Assembly: GCA_050257395.1 (NCBI GenBank)
Contig: JBLMWU010000006.1
Span: forward strand, 1-61,327
DNA from: JAIRTY01 sp050257395
GTDB lineage: Bacteria; Actinomycetota; Actinomycetes; Streptosporangiales; Streptosporangiaceae
DNA: 61,327 nt
Reading direction: 5' to 3'
In this document: piece after piece, positions 7,885-17,211 of the stretch
Position numbering within the stretch: the stretch's first letter is position 1
Layout of the letters: every line of letters starts with the position of its first letter
Program-made: the position numbers and the translations under genes
The notes under the pieces: generated by a model
Told to the model about the DNA's origin: nothing
Databases searched by the model: none
The model's input: the letters and a program-made list of their open reading frames with translations, nothing else

Positions 7885-8781
7885 ATGGGCAAGGCGAAGC
7901 GGATCAGACAGCAGACCGCGCGCGAGAAGATCGCAGCTCAGCGCGCTGCCGCCAAGCGGGCCGAGGCCCGGCGCCGGATGCTCATCATCGGTGGCAGCGT
8001 CGGTCTGGTCGTGGTCGTGGTGGTGGCGTTCATCCTCGTGGCCACCCTGCGCAAGCCGAGCACGGGCGGCACCGGGTCCTCGCTCACCCCGAGCCAGGCC
8101 ACCGGCGTGGTCAGCAAGGTCACCAGCGTGCCGGCCAGCACCCTGACCGCGGTCGGCAAGGGGTCCTCGTTCGCCCACATGATGATCCCGATCACCGGCA
8201 GCCCGCTGACCGCCGGCGGCAAGCCGTCCGTGGTGTACCTGGGCGCCGAGTACTGCCCTTATTGCGCTACCGAACGATGGGCCATGGCGGTGGCACTCAG
8301 CCGGTTCGGCACCTTGCACGGGGTCGGCGCGATCCACTCCGACCCGAACGACACGCCCTCCTACATCCCGACGCTGACCTTCTACAAGGCCACCTACACC
8401 AGCAAGTACCTGTCGTTCACCCCGGTCGAGATGCAGAAGGTCGACAAGTCGCCGCTGCAGGCGCCGAGCGCGGCCCAGAAGGCGCTGATCAGCAAGTACG
8501 ACGGGCCGCCCTACCTGCCGCAGCAGAGCGCCGGGTCGATCCCGTTCGTGGACTTCGGCAACAAGTGGATGATCAGCGGCGCGAGCTACGACTACACGCT
8601 GCTGCAGCACCGGACCTGGAACCAGATCGCCGACGCGCTGCACACCCCCTCCACCCCGATCGCCAGGGGCGCGCTCGGCGCGGCCAACGTGATGACCGCG
8701 GCCATCTGCAAGCTGACCAATAATCAGCCGGCCAACGTGTGCACCACGCCGCTGATCAAGACGCTGCAGGGACAGATCTGA
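7885..8781 (+). CDS. DUF929 thioredoxin-like membrane-anchored protein
   Basis: The 298-residue protein has a basic cytoplasmic N-terminus (MGKAKRIRQQ), one membrane helix (about 33-55) and an exported thioredoxin-like domain with CPYC (Cys124, Cys127) in the context GAEYCPYCATERW. It belongs to the DUF929 group. ATG 7885 was chosen over upstream codons because it opens the conserved basic motif. The stop overlaps the start of a VKOR gene (TGATG). In actinobacteria a thioredoxin-like partner of VKOR makes disulfides in exported proteins, so this protein is probably the oxidant or substrate-facing partner. That role is inferred from context and from the CxxC. Confidence 0.87.
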   Translation: MGKAKRIRQQTAREKIAAQRAAAKRAEARRRMLIIGGSVGLVVVVVVAFILVATLRKPSTGGTGSSLTPSQATGVVSKVTSVPASTLTAVGKGSSFAHMMIPITGSPLTAGGKPSVVYLGAEYCPYCATERWAMAVALSRFGTLHGVGAIHSDPNDTPSYIPTLTFYKATYTSKYLSFTPVEMQKVDKSPLQAPSAAQKALISKYDGPPYLPQQSAGSIPFVDFGNKWMISGASYDYTLLQHRTWNQIADALHTPSTPIARGALGAANVMTAAICKLTNNQPANVCTTPLIKTLQGQI

Positions 8782-9419
8782 TGGGCACCCGCGGCGGCCG
8801 CCCCGAGCCGCAGCAGGTGGTGCCCGGCGGCAAGAACCAGCAGCGCGGCCGCCAGGGCGGCAGCCGGCCCGGCAACGGCCGGCCGCAGCCGATGGCGGCG
8901 CGGACCGCACCATCCGCGGCGAAGCCGGCCGCGAAGCCCGCCGCCGGGCCGGCCGCTGGCCCGCCGCCCTGGCTGCGATGGGCAACCCTGGCGCTCGCCC
9001 TGATCGGCCTGGGCGTCTCGATCTACCTGACCTACGCGCACTACACCGAGGCCACCACCCTGGCCTGCCCGGACACCGGAACGGTCAACTGCGTGAAGGT
9101 GACCACCAGCCCGCAGTCCGAGGTGTTCGGCGTTTTCCCGGTCGCGGATCTCGGGCTGGCCTTCTACCTGTTCATGGTGGCCGCCACCACGCCGTGGGCC
9201 TGGCGGGCCCGCTGGCCGGTGGTGCACTGGGCCCGCCTGGTCAGCGTGATCGTGGGCATCCTGTTCGTGCTGTACCTGATCTTCGCGGAACTGTTCCTGG
9301 TGAAGGCCATCTGCCTGTGGTGCACCGGCGTCCACGTGGTGACGTTCCTGCTGTTCGTCCTCGTGGTCACCAGCGCCGCGATCTGGGGGGTCAGCCGGAC
9401 CGGCGCCGCACCAGAGTGA
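8781..9419 (+). CDS. Vitamin K epoxide reductase (VKOR) family protein
   Basis: The 212-residue integral membrane protein has four or five helices after a Pro/Ala/Lys-rich N-terminal tail of about 60 residues. The VKOR cysteines are present: the loop pair Cys96 and Cys104 (ACPDTGTVNC) and the redox centre C178-LW-C181 in KAICLWCTGVH. Bacterial VKOR reoxidises a DsbA-like partner and passes electrons to quinone. Its start overlaps the stop of the DUF929 gene, giving a two-gene disulfide-forming operon. The last 29 bases overlap the end of the convergent metallophosphoesterase remnant. Confidence 0.93.
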   Translation: MGTRGGRPEPQQVVPGGKNQQRGRQGGSRPGNGRPQPMAARTAPSAAKPAAKPAAGPAAGPPPWLRWATLALALIGLGVSIYLTYAHYTEATTLACPDTGTVNCVKVTTSPQSEVFGVFPVADLGLAFYLFMVAATTPWAWRARWPVVHWARLVSVIVGILFVLYLIFAELFLVKAICLWCTGVHVVTFLLFVLVVTSAAIWGVSRTGAAPE

Positions 9420-10814
9420 ACGTCTCGAACGGCGTGTAGTCCGGGCTGGGCGCCCCGTGGGCGCCGGTGCTGGGGTTCGCCGGGTCGGCGCCCGCCGCGT
9501 GATGGTAGGTCACGGTGATGGCGGTCTCACCGCCCGGCGCGCCGGGATCCACGTCGAACACCGCGATGCCGTAGCCGGTGCCGGGGTCCCGCTTCGCCGA
9601 CCAGGTGGCGTCCTCCCGGGCGTCCGCACCCGCCCGCACGAACGTCCCGGCGGTGCTGCCCGGGACCGGCCGGTTGGCCTTGGTGAACACCTTGGCTTCC
9701 CGCTTGCCGTTCGCGCTGTCGGTGCCGTACTCGTCGAGCGGCGCATTGGTGCCGCCCGTGCCGAGGATCAGGTGGACGCTGCCGGCGGAGGTGTCGAACC
9801 GGCCGGTGTCCTGGACGGTCACGGGGTGGGGCCGCCGGGTCTCGACCGGGGTGTTCGTGGCGGCGTCCCAGCCGGCCATCGGGTCGTAGCCGCGGACCGG
9901 GAACGAGCGCTCGTAGTCGTGGTCGTGGCCGGACACCACCAGGTCCACCTGGTACCGGTCGAACAGCGGCAGCCATTCGGCGCGGATGCCGAGGTCGGAG
10001 CCGTTCCCGGTGGCCGACGACGAGGCGGCGCACTGGTGCATCTGCACCACGATCCAGTCGACCGAGCGGTCCGCCCGGGCCGCCGCGAGGGTCCGGCGCA
10101 GCCACCCGGTCTGCACCCCGTGGCTGTAGCCGCGGACGTAGAACGAGGTCCCGGCTGGATCGCCGGGTTGCCGGTGGACGGGGCCGGCACCAGCGGCGAC
10201 GGGCCGCCGGCAAAGGCGGCCGCGTCCTGGCAGACCACGTCGTCGGCGTCCAGCGAGACGAACAGCACCGAGCCGACCTGGAAGGAGTACCAGTGCCCGC
10301 GCATGCCCGGCACCCCGTTGTCCGGCAGCTGGTACCGGCTCAGGTACGAGGCCAGGCCCTGGGGCCCGTTATTGAACTCGATCTCATGGTTGCCCGGGCA
10401 GGGCATCCAGGGCCGGTTCGCCGCGGACGCCTGGTTGTTGTTGCCGAAGTCGCGCCACACCTCCGGCTGGCTGGCGGGGTTCAGGTTGGCGTAACACAGG
10501 TCGCCGTTGAGCAGGTGGAACAGCGGCGCGAACGACTCGACCGCGGCCACCGCGTACCTGCTCTGCCCGTAGGACAGCACCCACTGGGTGTTCGGGGTGG
10601 CCAGGTCGCCGAAGCTGGTGAAGCGGAACGCGGCCCGGCCAGCGGGCGCGGTCCGGAAGGACGACGCGAACGGCTGCGGCGACCGGTCGTTGTCCGCCGT
10701 CACCTGGTAGCGGTACTCCGTGTCCGGGCGCAGCCCGCCGATGGCCGCGTGATAGGAGGAACGGCTGTCCTGGCTGGCCGGGTTTCCGGGCGTCGCCGGA
10801 GCGTTGTCTGGCAT
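9391..10814 (-). pseudogene. Purple-acid-phosphatase-like metallophosphoesterase, frameshifted and 5' truncated
   Basis: Two adjacent frames together encode one phosphatase. Bases 10814 to about 10150 give the end of a fibronectin-like domain (GLRPDTEYRYQV) and the metal motifs FTSFGDLATP, LLNGDLCYAN and CPGNHEIE. From about 10150 to 9391 the other frame gives YVRGYSHGVQTGWL, VVQMHQCA, VVSGHDHDYERS and the C-terminal tail PFETFTLVRRR. Adding one base to the G run at 10150-10152 (C on the plus strand) would join PAIQPG to TSFYVRGY without a gap. The N-terminus also lacks a signal peptide and the first half of the Fn3 domain. It is therefore a decayed gene, or an intact one with a consensus error. 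Confidence 0.85.
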
Positions 10815-10873
10815 GTCCCGAAGCGTCGCTGCAGCCGGTGAACGGGCTGTTACCCGCTGGCGTGACGGACGGC

Positions 10874-11536
10874 TCAGGCCGGTGAACTCCCGGCCACGGG
10901 CACCGGGGTCGGCTGCCCGCCGGTGAGCTGCTCCTGGGTGTCGTATCGGCCCGCGTACAGGTCGGCCAGGCCCTGCCGTTCGCGGGCGGTCCGGAGCAGC
11001 CCGGCGGGCGAGGCGTAGGCGGCAGCGATCTCGCCGTCGTGCACGCCCGGCCGGGCCGCCATGACGATCGCCTCCGCCGACAGGACCGCGGCGGGCTCGC
11101 CGCCGCCCACGCGGCGGAACAGCTCCCGCACCCGGGCCAGGTGGTACTCGCTGGTGACCACCGCCAGCCGGGACCAGCCGTGCTGGCTGGCCGCGGCCGC
11201 GATGGCGGCGCAGTTGCCGGCGGTGTTCACCGATCCGGTCTCCAGCAGGACCGCCGGACCCGCGCCCGCCTCGGCGCGGAAGTGCTCCGCGTAGACCGCC
11301 GCCTCGGCCGGCACGTCCGGGCCGAATGCGTCCCGCGACTTCTGGCTGATCCCGGTGGAGAACAGGAACACCCCGGCGCGCCCGCCCCGGTAAAGATCGG
11401 CAGCGGCCAGCACCCGGATGTGGCTACCGAGCATGCCGTGCGCGTCGCTGTCCGTGAACGAGGCCGGGTGATAAGCCTCACCGTCATAGCGCAGGCCGCC
11501 GCAGAGCACGGCGACGGCGTCGTATCCGGTGAGCAT
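10874..11536 (-). CDS. YdcF family protein (DUF218)
   Basis: The 220-residue cytoplasmic protein starts at ATG 11536. DUF218 features are seen: an N-terminal AVLCGGL strand, FLFSTGISQKS, LETGSVNTAGNCA (family E..s.nT.eNa) and VTSEYHLARVRELFRR (usual vTs.yHm.RA...f). E. coli YdcF binds S-adenosylmethionine and other members are linked to envelope polysaccharides, but the role here is unknown. There is no membrane helix. It is divergent from the ABC exporter. Confidence 0.82.
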   Translation of the reverse strand: MLTGYDAVAVLCGGLRYDGEAYHPASFTDSDAHGMLGSHIRVLAAADLYRGGRAGVFLFSTGISQKSRDAFGPDVPAEAAVYAEHFRAEAGAGPAVLLETGSVNTAGNCAAIAAAASQHGWSRLAVVTSEYHLARVRELFRRVGGGEPAAVLSAEAIVMAARPGVHDGEIAAAYASPAGLLRTARERQGLADLYAGRYDTQEQLTGGQPTPVPVAGSSPA

Positions 11537-11708
11537 CGCCGGGCAGCACCTTAGACCGCCGGCCGCGCCCTCGTCCCGGGGACGAGGCGATGGTGTACGG
11601 GTACGAGCACGGACTGATGGAGCCCGGGAACGACCGCAGCTGACCGGATGTTGTCCGGAGCGCGGGCTAGAGTGCTTCGGGCTGGCTGCGGGGACGGAAG
11701 GAACGGCG

Positions 11709-14700
11709 ACGAACACCGACACGGCGGGCACCGGGGAATCACGGTGGATACGGCGGCTGGCGGGGTACTGCTGGCGTTACCAGGGCAATGTGGTGCTCGC
11801 GTTCGGCGGCGCCCTGCTCGTCACCGTGGTGGCGGTGGTGATCCCGCTCATCCAGCGGGCGATCGTGGACAACCTCACCGGGACCGGGCGGCATGTCATC
11901 TGGCCGCTGGCGCTCGGCCTGATCGCCGCCGCCGCGGTCAACTTCGGCGGCCTGTACCTGCGGCGCTACCGGGGCGGCCGGCTGTCCCTGGACGTGCAGC
12001 ACGATCTGCGCACCGAGCTGTTCCGCTCGCTGTCCCGGCTGGACGGCGCGCGCCAGGACGAGCTGCACACCGGCCAGGTGGTGAGCCGCTCCATCTCCGA
12101 CATCACCATGGTCCAGGGGCTGCTGTCCTGGGTGCCGATGCTGATGGGCAGCGTGCTGCTGTTCGCCGGGTCGCTGGTGGTCATGCTGTTCCTGTCACCG
12201 CTGCTCACGCTCATCGCCCTGGCCGTGGGACCGGCCCTGTACTTCATCTCGCTGGCGTCCCGCAACCGGCTGTTCCCGGCCAGCTGGGACGCCCAGCAGC
12301 AGTCGGCCGAGGTCGCGGGCGTGGTGGAAGGCGCGGTGACCGGGGTCCGGGTGGTGAAGGGCTTCGGGCAGGAGGACCAGGAGACCGGCCGGCTGGAGCA
12401 GGCCAGCGGCCGGCTGTACGCCGCCCGGCTGCGGGCGGTGCGGCTGATGGCGCGCTACAACCCGGCGCTGCAGGCGGTGCCGGTGCTGGGCCAGGTGGGT
12501 GTGCTCGCGCTGGGCGGCTGGCTGGCCGCCCGCGGCTCGATCAGCCTCGGCACCTTCCTCGCGTTCTCCTCCTACCTGCTGGCCATGGTCGGGCCGGTCC
12601 GGTCGCTGGCGGCCGTGGTCACCATCGGGCAGGAGGCGCGGGCCAGCGTCATCCGGGTGTTCGAGGTGATCGACTCCCGCCCGGTCATCACCGACCGGCC
12701 GGGCGCCACCGGCCTGCCCCCGGGCACCCCGGCCATCGAGCTCGACGACGTCAGCTTCGGGTACGTGCCCTCGCGGCCGGTGCTCCGGGGGCTGACCCTG
12801 CGGGTGGCACCGGGCGAGACGCTGGCCCTGGTCGGCCCGGCCGGCTCCGGCAAGTCCACGATCTCGCTGCTGCTCCCCCGCTTCTACGACGTCACCGGCG
12901 GCGCGCTGCGGATCGGCGGGCGGGATGTGCGGGACCTGACCGCCGACTCGGTCCGCGCCGCCATCGGGCTGGTGCTGGAGGAGAGCTTCCTGTTCTCCGA
13001 CACGGTGAGCGCGAACATCAGCTACGGGCGGCCGGAGGCCGGGCAGAGCCAGGTCGTGGCGGCGGCGCGGGCGGCCGAGGCCGACGGATTCATCAGCGCG
13101 CTGCCGGACGGGTACGGCACGGTCGTGGGCGAGCAGGGGCTGACGCTGTCCGGCGGGCAGCGGCAGCGGGTCGCGCTCGCCCGGGCGCTCCTCACCGATC
13201 CCCGCATCCTGGTCCTCGACGACGCCACGTCCGCGGTGGACCCGCGGGTGGAGGCGGAGATCCACGACACCCTGCGCCGGGTGATGCGCGGGCGCACCAC
13301 GCTGCTGATCGCGCACCGGCGGTCCACCCTCCAGCTCGCGGACCGGATCGGGGTGCTGGACGAGGGCCGGCTGGTGGACATCGGCACCCATGACGAGCTC
13401 ATGGACCGCTGCCCGCTGTACCGGCTGCTCATCTCCGGGCCCGGCGACAGCGCAGAAGGCGAGCCCGCGCCGGCGCCGGCTGCGCCGGCGCCGGCGGCGG
13501 CGAACGGGAACGGCGGCGCCAGCCGCAGCGGCGCCGCGCGCCCCGCCGGTGCCGGGATGGGCGGGCTGATGGACGGCGCGCCGCCGTCGCCCGAGCTGCT
13601 CGCACGGGTCGCCGCGCTGCCGCCGGCCACCGACACGCCCGGGGTCGGCCAGGCGCTGGCGCGGGCACCGGAGCCGCGGTTCACCCTGCGCCGGCTGCTC
13701 GGCCCGTTCGCGCTGGGGCTGGCGATCGGCCTGGTGCTGGACGGCCTGGACGCGATCGCCGGGCTGGCCATCCCCTGGCTGGTCCGCGGCGGCATCGACC
13801 GCGGGGTGGAGGCCGGGGCGGTGGGCACCATCCTGCTCGTGTCCGCCGTGGCCCTGGCGGTGGCGCTGGCCGACTGGGGCGTCAACGCGGCCTCCACCCT
13901 GACCGTCGGCCGGAACGGCGAGCGCATCCTCTACCTGCTGCGGGTCAAGATCTTCGCCCAGCTGCAGCGGCTCGGGCTGGACTACTACGAGCGGGAGCTG
14001 TCCGGGCGGATCATGACCCGGATGACCACGGACGTGGAGGCGCTGTCCACGTTCCTGCAGACCGGGCTCATCACCATGGTGAACTCGCTGCTGTCGTTCG
14101 CCGGGGTGCTGATCGCCCTGCTGTTCATCAACCTGCGGCTGGGGCTCACGGTGCTGGCGATCATCCCGGTGGCCGCCGCCGCCACGGTGGTGTTCAGCGT
14201 GAAGTCGCGGCGCGCCTACACCGATGCCCGGGAGAAGGTCAGCGCGGTCAACGCGGACCTGCAGGAGAACGTCGCCGGGCTGCGGGTGTCCCAGGCCTAC
14301 CGGCGCGAGCAGCACAACGCCAGCGCCTTCGCCGGGCGCAGCGACGCCTACCGGCGGTCGCGGACCCGCGCGCAGCGCTACATCGCGCTCTACTTCCCGT
14401 TCGTCCAGTCGCTGTCCACGGTGGCGGGGGCGCTGGTGCTGCTGGTCGCGGCCGGGCAGATGCGCAGCGGCGCGCTGACCGCCGGCGCGCTCATCGCCTA
14501 CCTGCTCTACATCGACATGCTGTTCGCTCCCCTGCAGCAGCTGTCGCAGGTCTTTGACGGCTACCAGCAGGCCACGGTGGCGCTGCGGCGGATCGGGGAG
14601 CTGCTGCGAACCCCCACGTCCACGCCCGCGGCCGCGGACCCGCGCCCGGTCCCGCGCGGGCCGGCCCGGATCGAGCTGCGCGGCGTGCGGTTCAGCTACG

Positions 14701-15407
14701 GGCCGGGCAGCCCGGAGGCACTGGCGGGCATCGACCTGGCGGTGGCGCCCGGCGAGACCGTGGCGCTGGTGGGCCAGACCGGCGCGGGCAAGTCCACGCT
14801 GGTCAAGCTCGTGGCCCGGTTCTACGACGTGACCGCCGGCAGCGTGCTGGTGGACGGCACCGACATCCGCGAGTACGACCTGGCCAGCTACCGCCAGCGG
14901 CTCGGGGTGGTGCCGCAGGAGGCGCACCTGTTCCCCGGCACCGTGGCCGCGGCCATCGCCTACGGCCGCCCGGAAGCCACGGACGCCGAGATCGAGGCGG
15001 CCGCCCGGGCGGTCGGGGCGCTGGACATGATCTCCCGGCTGCCCGGCGGGTTCGGCTACCAGGTGGCCGAGCGCGGGCGCAACCTGTCGGCGGGCCAGCG
15101 CCAGCTCATCGCCCTGGCCCGCGCCTACCTGGTGGACCCGGACATCCTGCTGCTGGACGAGGCGACCGCCGCGCTCGACCAGGCCAGCGAGGCGGCGGTG
15201 TCGGCAGCCACCAGCCAGCTCGCGGCCAGCCGCACCACCCTGGTGGTCGCGCACCGGCTCAGCACCGCCGCCCGCGCGGACCGGATCGTGGTGCTGGCGG
15301 ACGGCCGGATCGCCGAGGCCGGCCGCCACGACGAGCTGCTCGCGGCCGGGGGCAGCTACGCCTCGCTGTGGGCGGCGTTCACCGGGGCGGGGGAACTGGC
15401 CGCCTGA
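11709..15407 (+). CDS. Single-chain two-module ABC exporter (TMD-NBD-TMD-NBD)
   Basis: The product is about 1232 residues. Each half has a six-helix type IV exporter domain and an ATPase. NBD1 has Walker A GPAGSGKST (near 376), LSGGQ (near 480) and Walker B ILVLDDATS, where the catalytic Glu is Asp; its Q-loop position reads VLEES, Glu instead of Gln. NBD2 has GQTGAGKST, LSAGQ and ILLLDEATA with a normal Glu. So one ATP site is degenerate and one is catalytic, as in heterodimeric exporters. A Pro/Ala-rich linker joins the halves. No ATG, GTG or TTG lies in frame between GTG 11529 (antisense inside ydcF) and the first helix. ACG 11709 sits six bases after GGAAGGA and is the best start. The cargo is unknown. 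Confidence 0.88.
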   Translation, partial: TNTDTAGTGESRWIRRLAGYCWRYQGNVVLAFGGALLVTVVAVVIPLIQRAIVDNLTGTGRHVIWPLALGLIAAAAVNFGGLYLRRYRGGRLSLDVQHDLRTELFRSLSRLDGARQDELHTGQVVSRSISDITMVQGLLSWVPMLMGSVLLFAGSLVVMLFLSPLLTLIALAVGPALYFISLASRNRLFPASWDAQQQSAEVAGVVEGAVTGVRVVKGFGQEDQETGRLEQASGRLYAARLRAVRLMARYNPALQAVPVLGQVGVLALGGWLAARGSISLGTFLAFSSYLLAMVGPVRSLAAVVTIGQEARASVIRVFEVIDSRPVITDRPGATGLPPGTPAIELDDVSFGYVPSRPVLRGLTLRVAPGETLALVGPAGSGKSTISLLLPRFYDVTGGALRIGGRDVRDLTADSVRAAIGLVLEESFLFSDTVSANISYGRPEAGQSQVVAAARAAEADGFISALPDGYGTVVGEQGLTLSGGQRQRVALARALLTDPRILVLDDATSAVDPRVEAEIHDTLRRVMRGRTTLLIAHRRSTLQLADRIGVLDEGRLVDIGTHDELMDRCPLYRLLISGPGDSAEGEPAPAPAAPAPAAANGNGGASRSGAARPAGAGMGGLMDGAPPSPELLARVAALPPATDTPGVGQALARAPEPRFTLRRLLGPFALGLAIGLVLDGLDAIAGLAIPWLVRGGIDRGVEAGAVGTILLVSAVALAVALADWGVNAASTLTVGRNGERILYLLRVKIFAQLQRLGLDYYERELSGRIMTRMTTDVEALSTFLQTGLITMVNSLLSFAGVLIALLFINLRLGLTVLAIIPVAAAATVVFSVKSRRAYTDAREKVSAVNADLQENVAGLRVSQAYRREQHNASAFAGRSDAYRRSRTRAQRYIALYFPFVQSLSTVAGALVLLVAAGQMRSGALTAGALIAYLLYIDMLFAPLQQLSQVFDGYQQATVALRRIGELLRTPTSTPAAADPRPVPRGPARIELRGVRFSYGPGSPEALAGIDLAVAPGETVALVGQTGAGKSTLVKLVARFYDVTAGSVLVDGTDIREYDLASYRQRLGVVPQEAHLFPGTVAAAIAYGRPEATDAEIEAAARAVGALDMISRLPGGFGYQVAERGRNLSAGQRQLIALARAYLVDPDILLLDEATAALDQASEAAVSAATSQLAASRTTLVVAHRLSTAARADRIVVLADGRIAEAGRHDELLAAGGSYASLWAAFTGAGELAA

Positions 15408-16726
15408 GCCGGGACCGCCGGCGCCGGGCCGGCGGCGCTGGCCCGCTGGCGGGCGCTGCGGCTCAGCGCCGACAGCTCATCCACCAGCTGGCCCGCCTGC
15501 CCGGCGGGGCGGTCCCGGAACTCGGCCCGGACCCGGCGGCCCGCCGTGTCCACGTGCACGGTGGCCAGCCCCAGCAGCCGCTGCAGCGGGCCCTGCACGA
15601 ACCGGATGCTCTGGGTCTTCTCCAGCGGCACCCAGGTGGTCGCGGTGCGGACCCGGCCGGTGCGGGCCGCGGCCAGCACCTCGTTGTGGCCGGCGGCGAG
15701 GAAGTGGTAGCTCAGCGGGGCCTTCCAGCGGGCCCGCCGCGGCGGCCGGGTGAGGCCCGGCGCGGCGGGTCCGATGATCACCTGCAGCAGCGCGGCCGCG
15801 GCCGCGTGGCTGCCTACCGGCAGCAGCGTCTTGCGCAGCCCGGCCGAGCCGTCGGCCCGGTCCCGGCCCGGGGAGCCCGCCACGTCCACTTCCAGCCGGC
15901 ACCAGCCGAGCGGGCGCCACAGCAGCGGCTCGATCAGCCGGACCGCCTGCACCCGGCGCACCGGGATGGTTTCGGAGACCGTGCTGAGCAGGCCCCGCCG
16001 GATCCGGATCCCGTCCGGCGACTGCGCCACCGTGAACCCGTAGTCGGCGGACACCCGCCGCCAGATCACCGGGACCGTGGTGACCACCCAGCCCAGCACC
16101 GTGCCGGCGGCGACGGCGAATCCGGCAGGCGCCGCCACCGCCAGCGCCACCTCCGCGATCAGCACCGCCGCGAGCATGCTCGCGCTGGAGAGCACCACGC
16201 TGCCCAGCAGCTGGCCGGCCGGCACCGTCGCCATCACCCGCTCGGCCGGCGCCGGGGTGGCAGGGTCGAGGCCGTAGTGGGCGGCGAGCAGCCGGGCCCG
16301 CAGCTCGACCGCTGCGGGCTCGGGCAGGTAGGCGAGGCGGCCGTCGGCGTGGCTCGAACCGGCCAGCCGCACCCGCAGCTCGGCCAGGCCGAGCGCCCTG
16401 GCCAGGAACGGGCGCACCACGTCCACGGCCTGGATGCGGGCCACCGGCAGCTGCCGCGAGTCGCGGCGCAGCAGCCCGGTCTCGATGCACAGCGTGGCGC
16501 CGTCCAGCTTCCAGCGGGTGACCAGCCAGTTGACGACCGCCGCCACCGCCGCGGCGGCGGGCACCGCGAGGTCGTAGAACCGGGCGCCGCCGCCGCGGGT
16601 GAACCCGCCGGCCGCGCCAGCGCCCACGATGGCCAGCACGGCCAGCACGCCCCGGCCCGACCGCACCACGGGCGAGAGCGGATGCAGCCGCCGCCACCCG
16701 GCGTCCCGGCCATCCTCCCCAGTCAC
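15356..16726 (-). CDS. PH domain-containing membrane protein (YdbT-like, multiple bPH2 domains)
   Basis: The 456-residue protein has paired membrane helices near 25-70 and 185-235 and three bacterial PH-like (bPH2) segments. Each has the pattern of a strand, ETGLLRRDSRQLPVARIQAVDV (first copy split here only by motif) or IRRGLLSTVSETIPVRRVQAV, then a surface helix. This is the YdbT type of DUF304/bPH2 proteins. Its ATG overlaps the stop of the smaller bPH2 gene upstream (ATGA), the standard ydbS-ydbT pair. In Bacillus the pair affects resistance to cationic antimicrobials; the role here is unknown. Its last 52 bases run antisense to the end of the ABC exporter gene. Confidence 0.85.
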   Translation of the reverse strand: MTGEDGRDAGWRRLHPLSPVVRSGRGVLAVLAIVGAGAAGGFTRGGGARFYDLAVPAAAAVAAVVNWLVTRWKLDGATLCIETGLLRRDSRQLPVARIQAVDVVRPFLARALGLAELRVRLAGSSHADGRLAYLPEPAAVELRARLLAAHYGLDPATPAPAERVMATVPAGQLLGSVVLSSASMLAAVLIAEVALAVAAPAGFAVAAGTVLGWVVTTVPVIWRRVSADYGFTVAQSPDGIRIRRGLLSTVSETIPVRRVQAVRLIEPLLWRPLGWCRLEVDVAGSPGRDRADGSAGLRKTLLPVGSHAAAAALLQVIIGPAAPGLTRPPRRARWKAPLSYHFLAAGHNEVLAAARTGRVRTATTWVPLEKTQSIRFVQGPLQRLLGLATVHVDTAGRRVRAEFRDRPAGQAGQLVDELSALSRSARQRASAAGPAPAVPAQAASSPAPVNAAHSEA

Positions 16727-17208
16727 AGGCCGGCGGCCTTCGCCTCGCCCAGCGACGCGAGCCGGTCCCGCAGCCGCGCCGCCTCCCCGAGTTCCAGGCC
16801 CGGGATCCGGGCGTCACTCGCCGCGGCTGCCGTGTGCAGCCGCACGGTGGCGACCCGGAACAGCCGGTCCACCGGGCCGGCGGTCACGTCCACGAACTGC
16901 ATCCGGCCGTACGGGACCACCGACAGCCGCCGGATCAGCACTCCCCGGCCGACCAGCAGGTCCTCGTCGCGTTCGGTGTAGGTCCAGGAGCGGACCCGGT
17001 TGCGGGTGAACCACAGCGCCACCCCGGCGGCCGCCGCCGCGGCCGCCACGATGAACCCGCCGGCCGCCGGGCTGATCAGTAATCCCGCCGCGCCGCCGGC
17101 CACCGCGGCCACCACCACCGCCGTGGCGGCCACTTCGGCGCAGCGCATCCGCCACAGGCGTGGCGAGGGGGAGAGTGTCACAGACTCGAGTATGCCCGGC
17201 ATGGGCAC
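16723..17208 (-). CDS. PH domain-containing membrane protein (YdbS-like)
   Basis: The 161-residue protein has two membrane helices (about 24-46 and 48-68) followed by one bPH2 domain: YTERDEDLLVGRGVLIRR, VVPYGRMQFVDV and RVATVRLHTAA. This is the short partner of the YdbT-like protein, with which it overlaps by 4 bases. The two probably form one membrane complex. The ATG at 17208 is closely followed by a second Met codon (MPM), so the exact start is open by two codons. Confidence 0.85.
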   Translation of the reverse strand: MPMPGILESVTLSPSPRLWRMRCAEVAATAVVVAAVAGGAAGLLISPAAGGFIVAAAAAAAGVALWFTRNRVRSWTYTERDEDLLVGRGVLIRRLSVVPYGRMQFVDVTAGPVDRLFRVATVRLHTAAAASDARIPGLELGEAARLRDRLASLGEAKAAGL

Positions 17209-17211
17209 AAG

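Noticed and set aside
6195..7892. 565-codon open frame antisense to the epimerase and deformylase genes
   Set aside because: The opposite strand encodes two clear enzymes with full motifs; the antisense product is low-complexity and has no recognisable domain.
12195..15329. Open frame of about 1044 codons antisense to the ABC exporter
   Set aside because: It is a codon-position mirror of the exporter in very GC-rich DNA; it is rich in Gly, Arg, Gln and His, with no domain, ribosome site or hydrophobic core.
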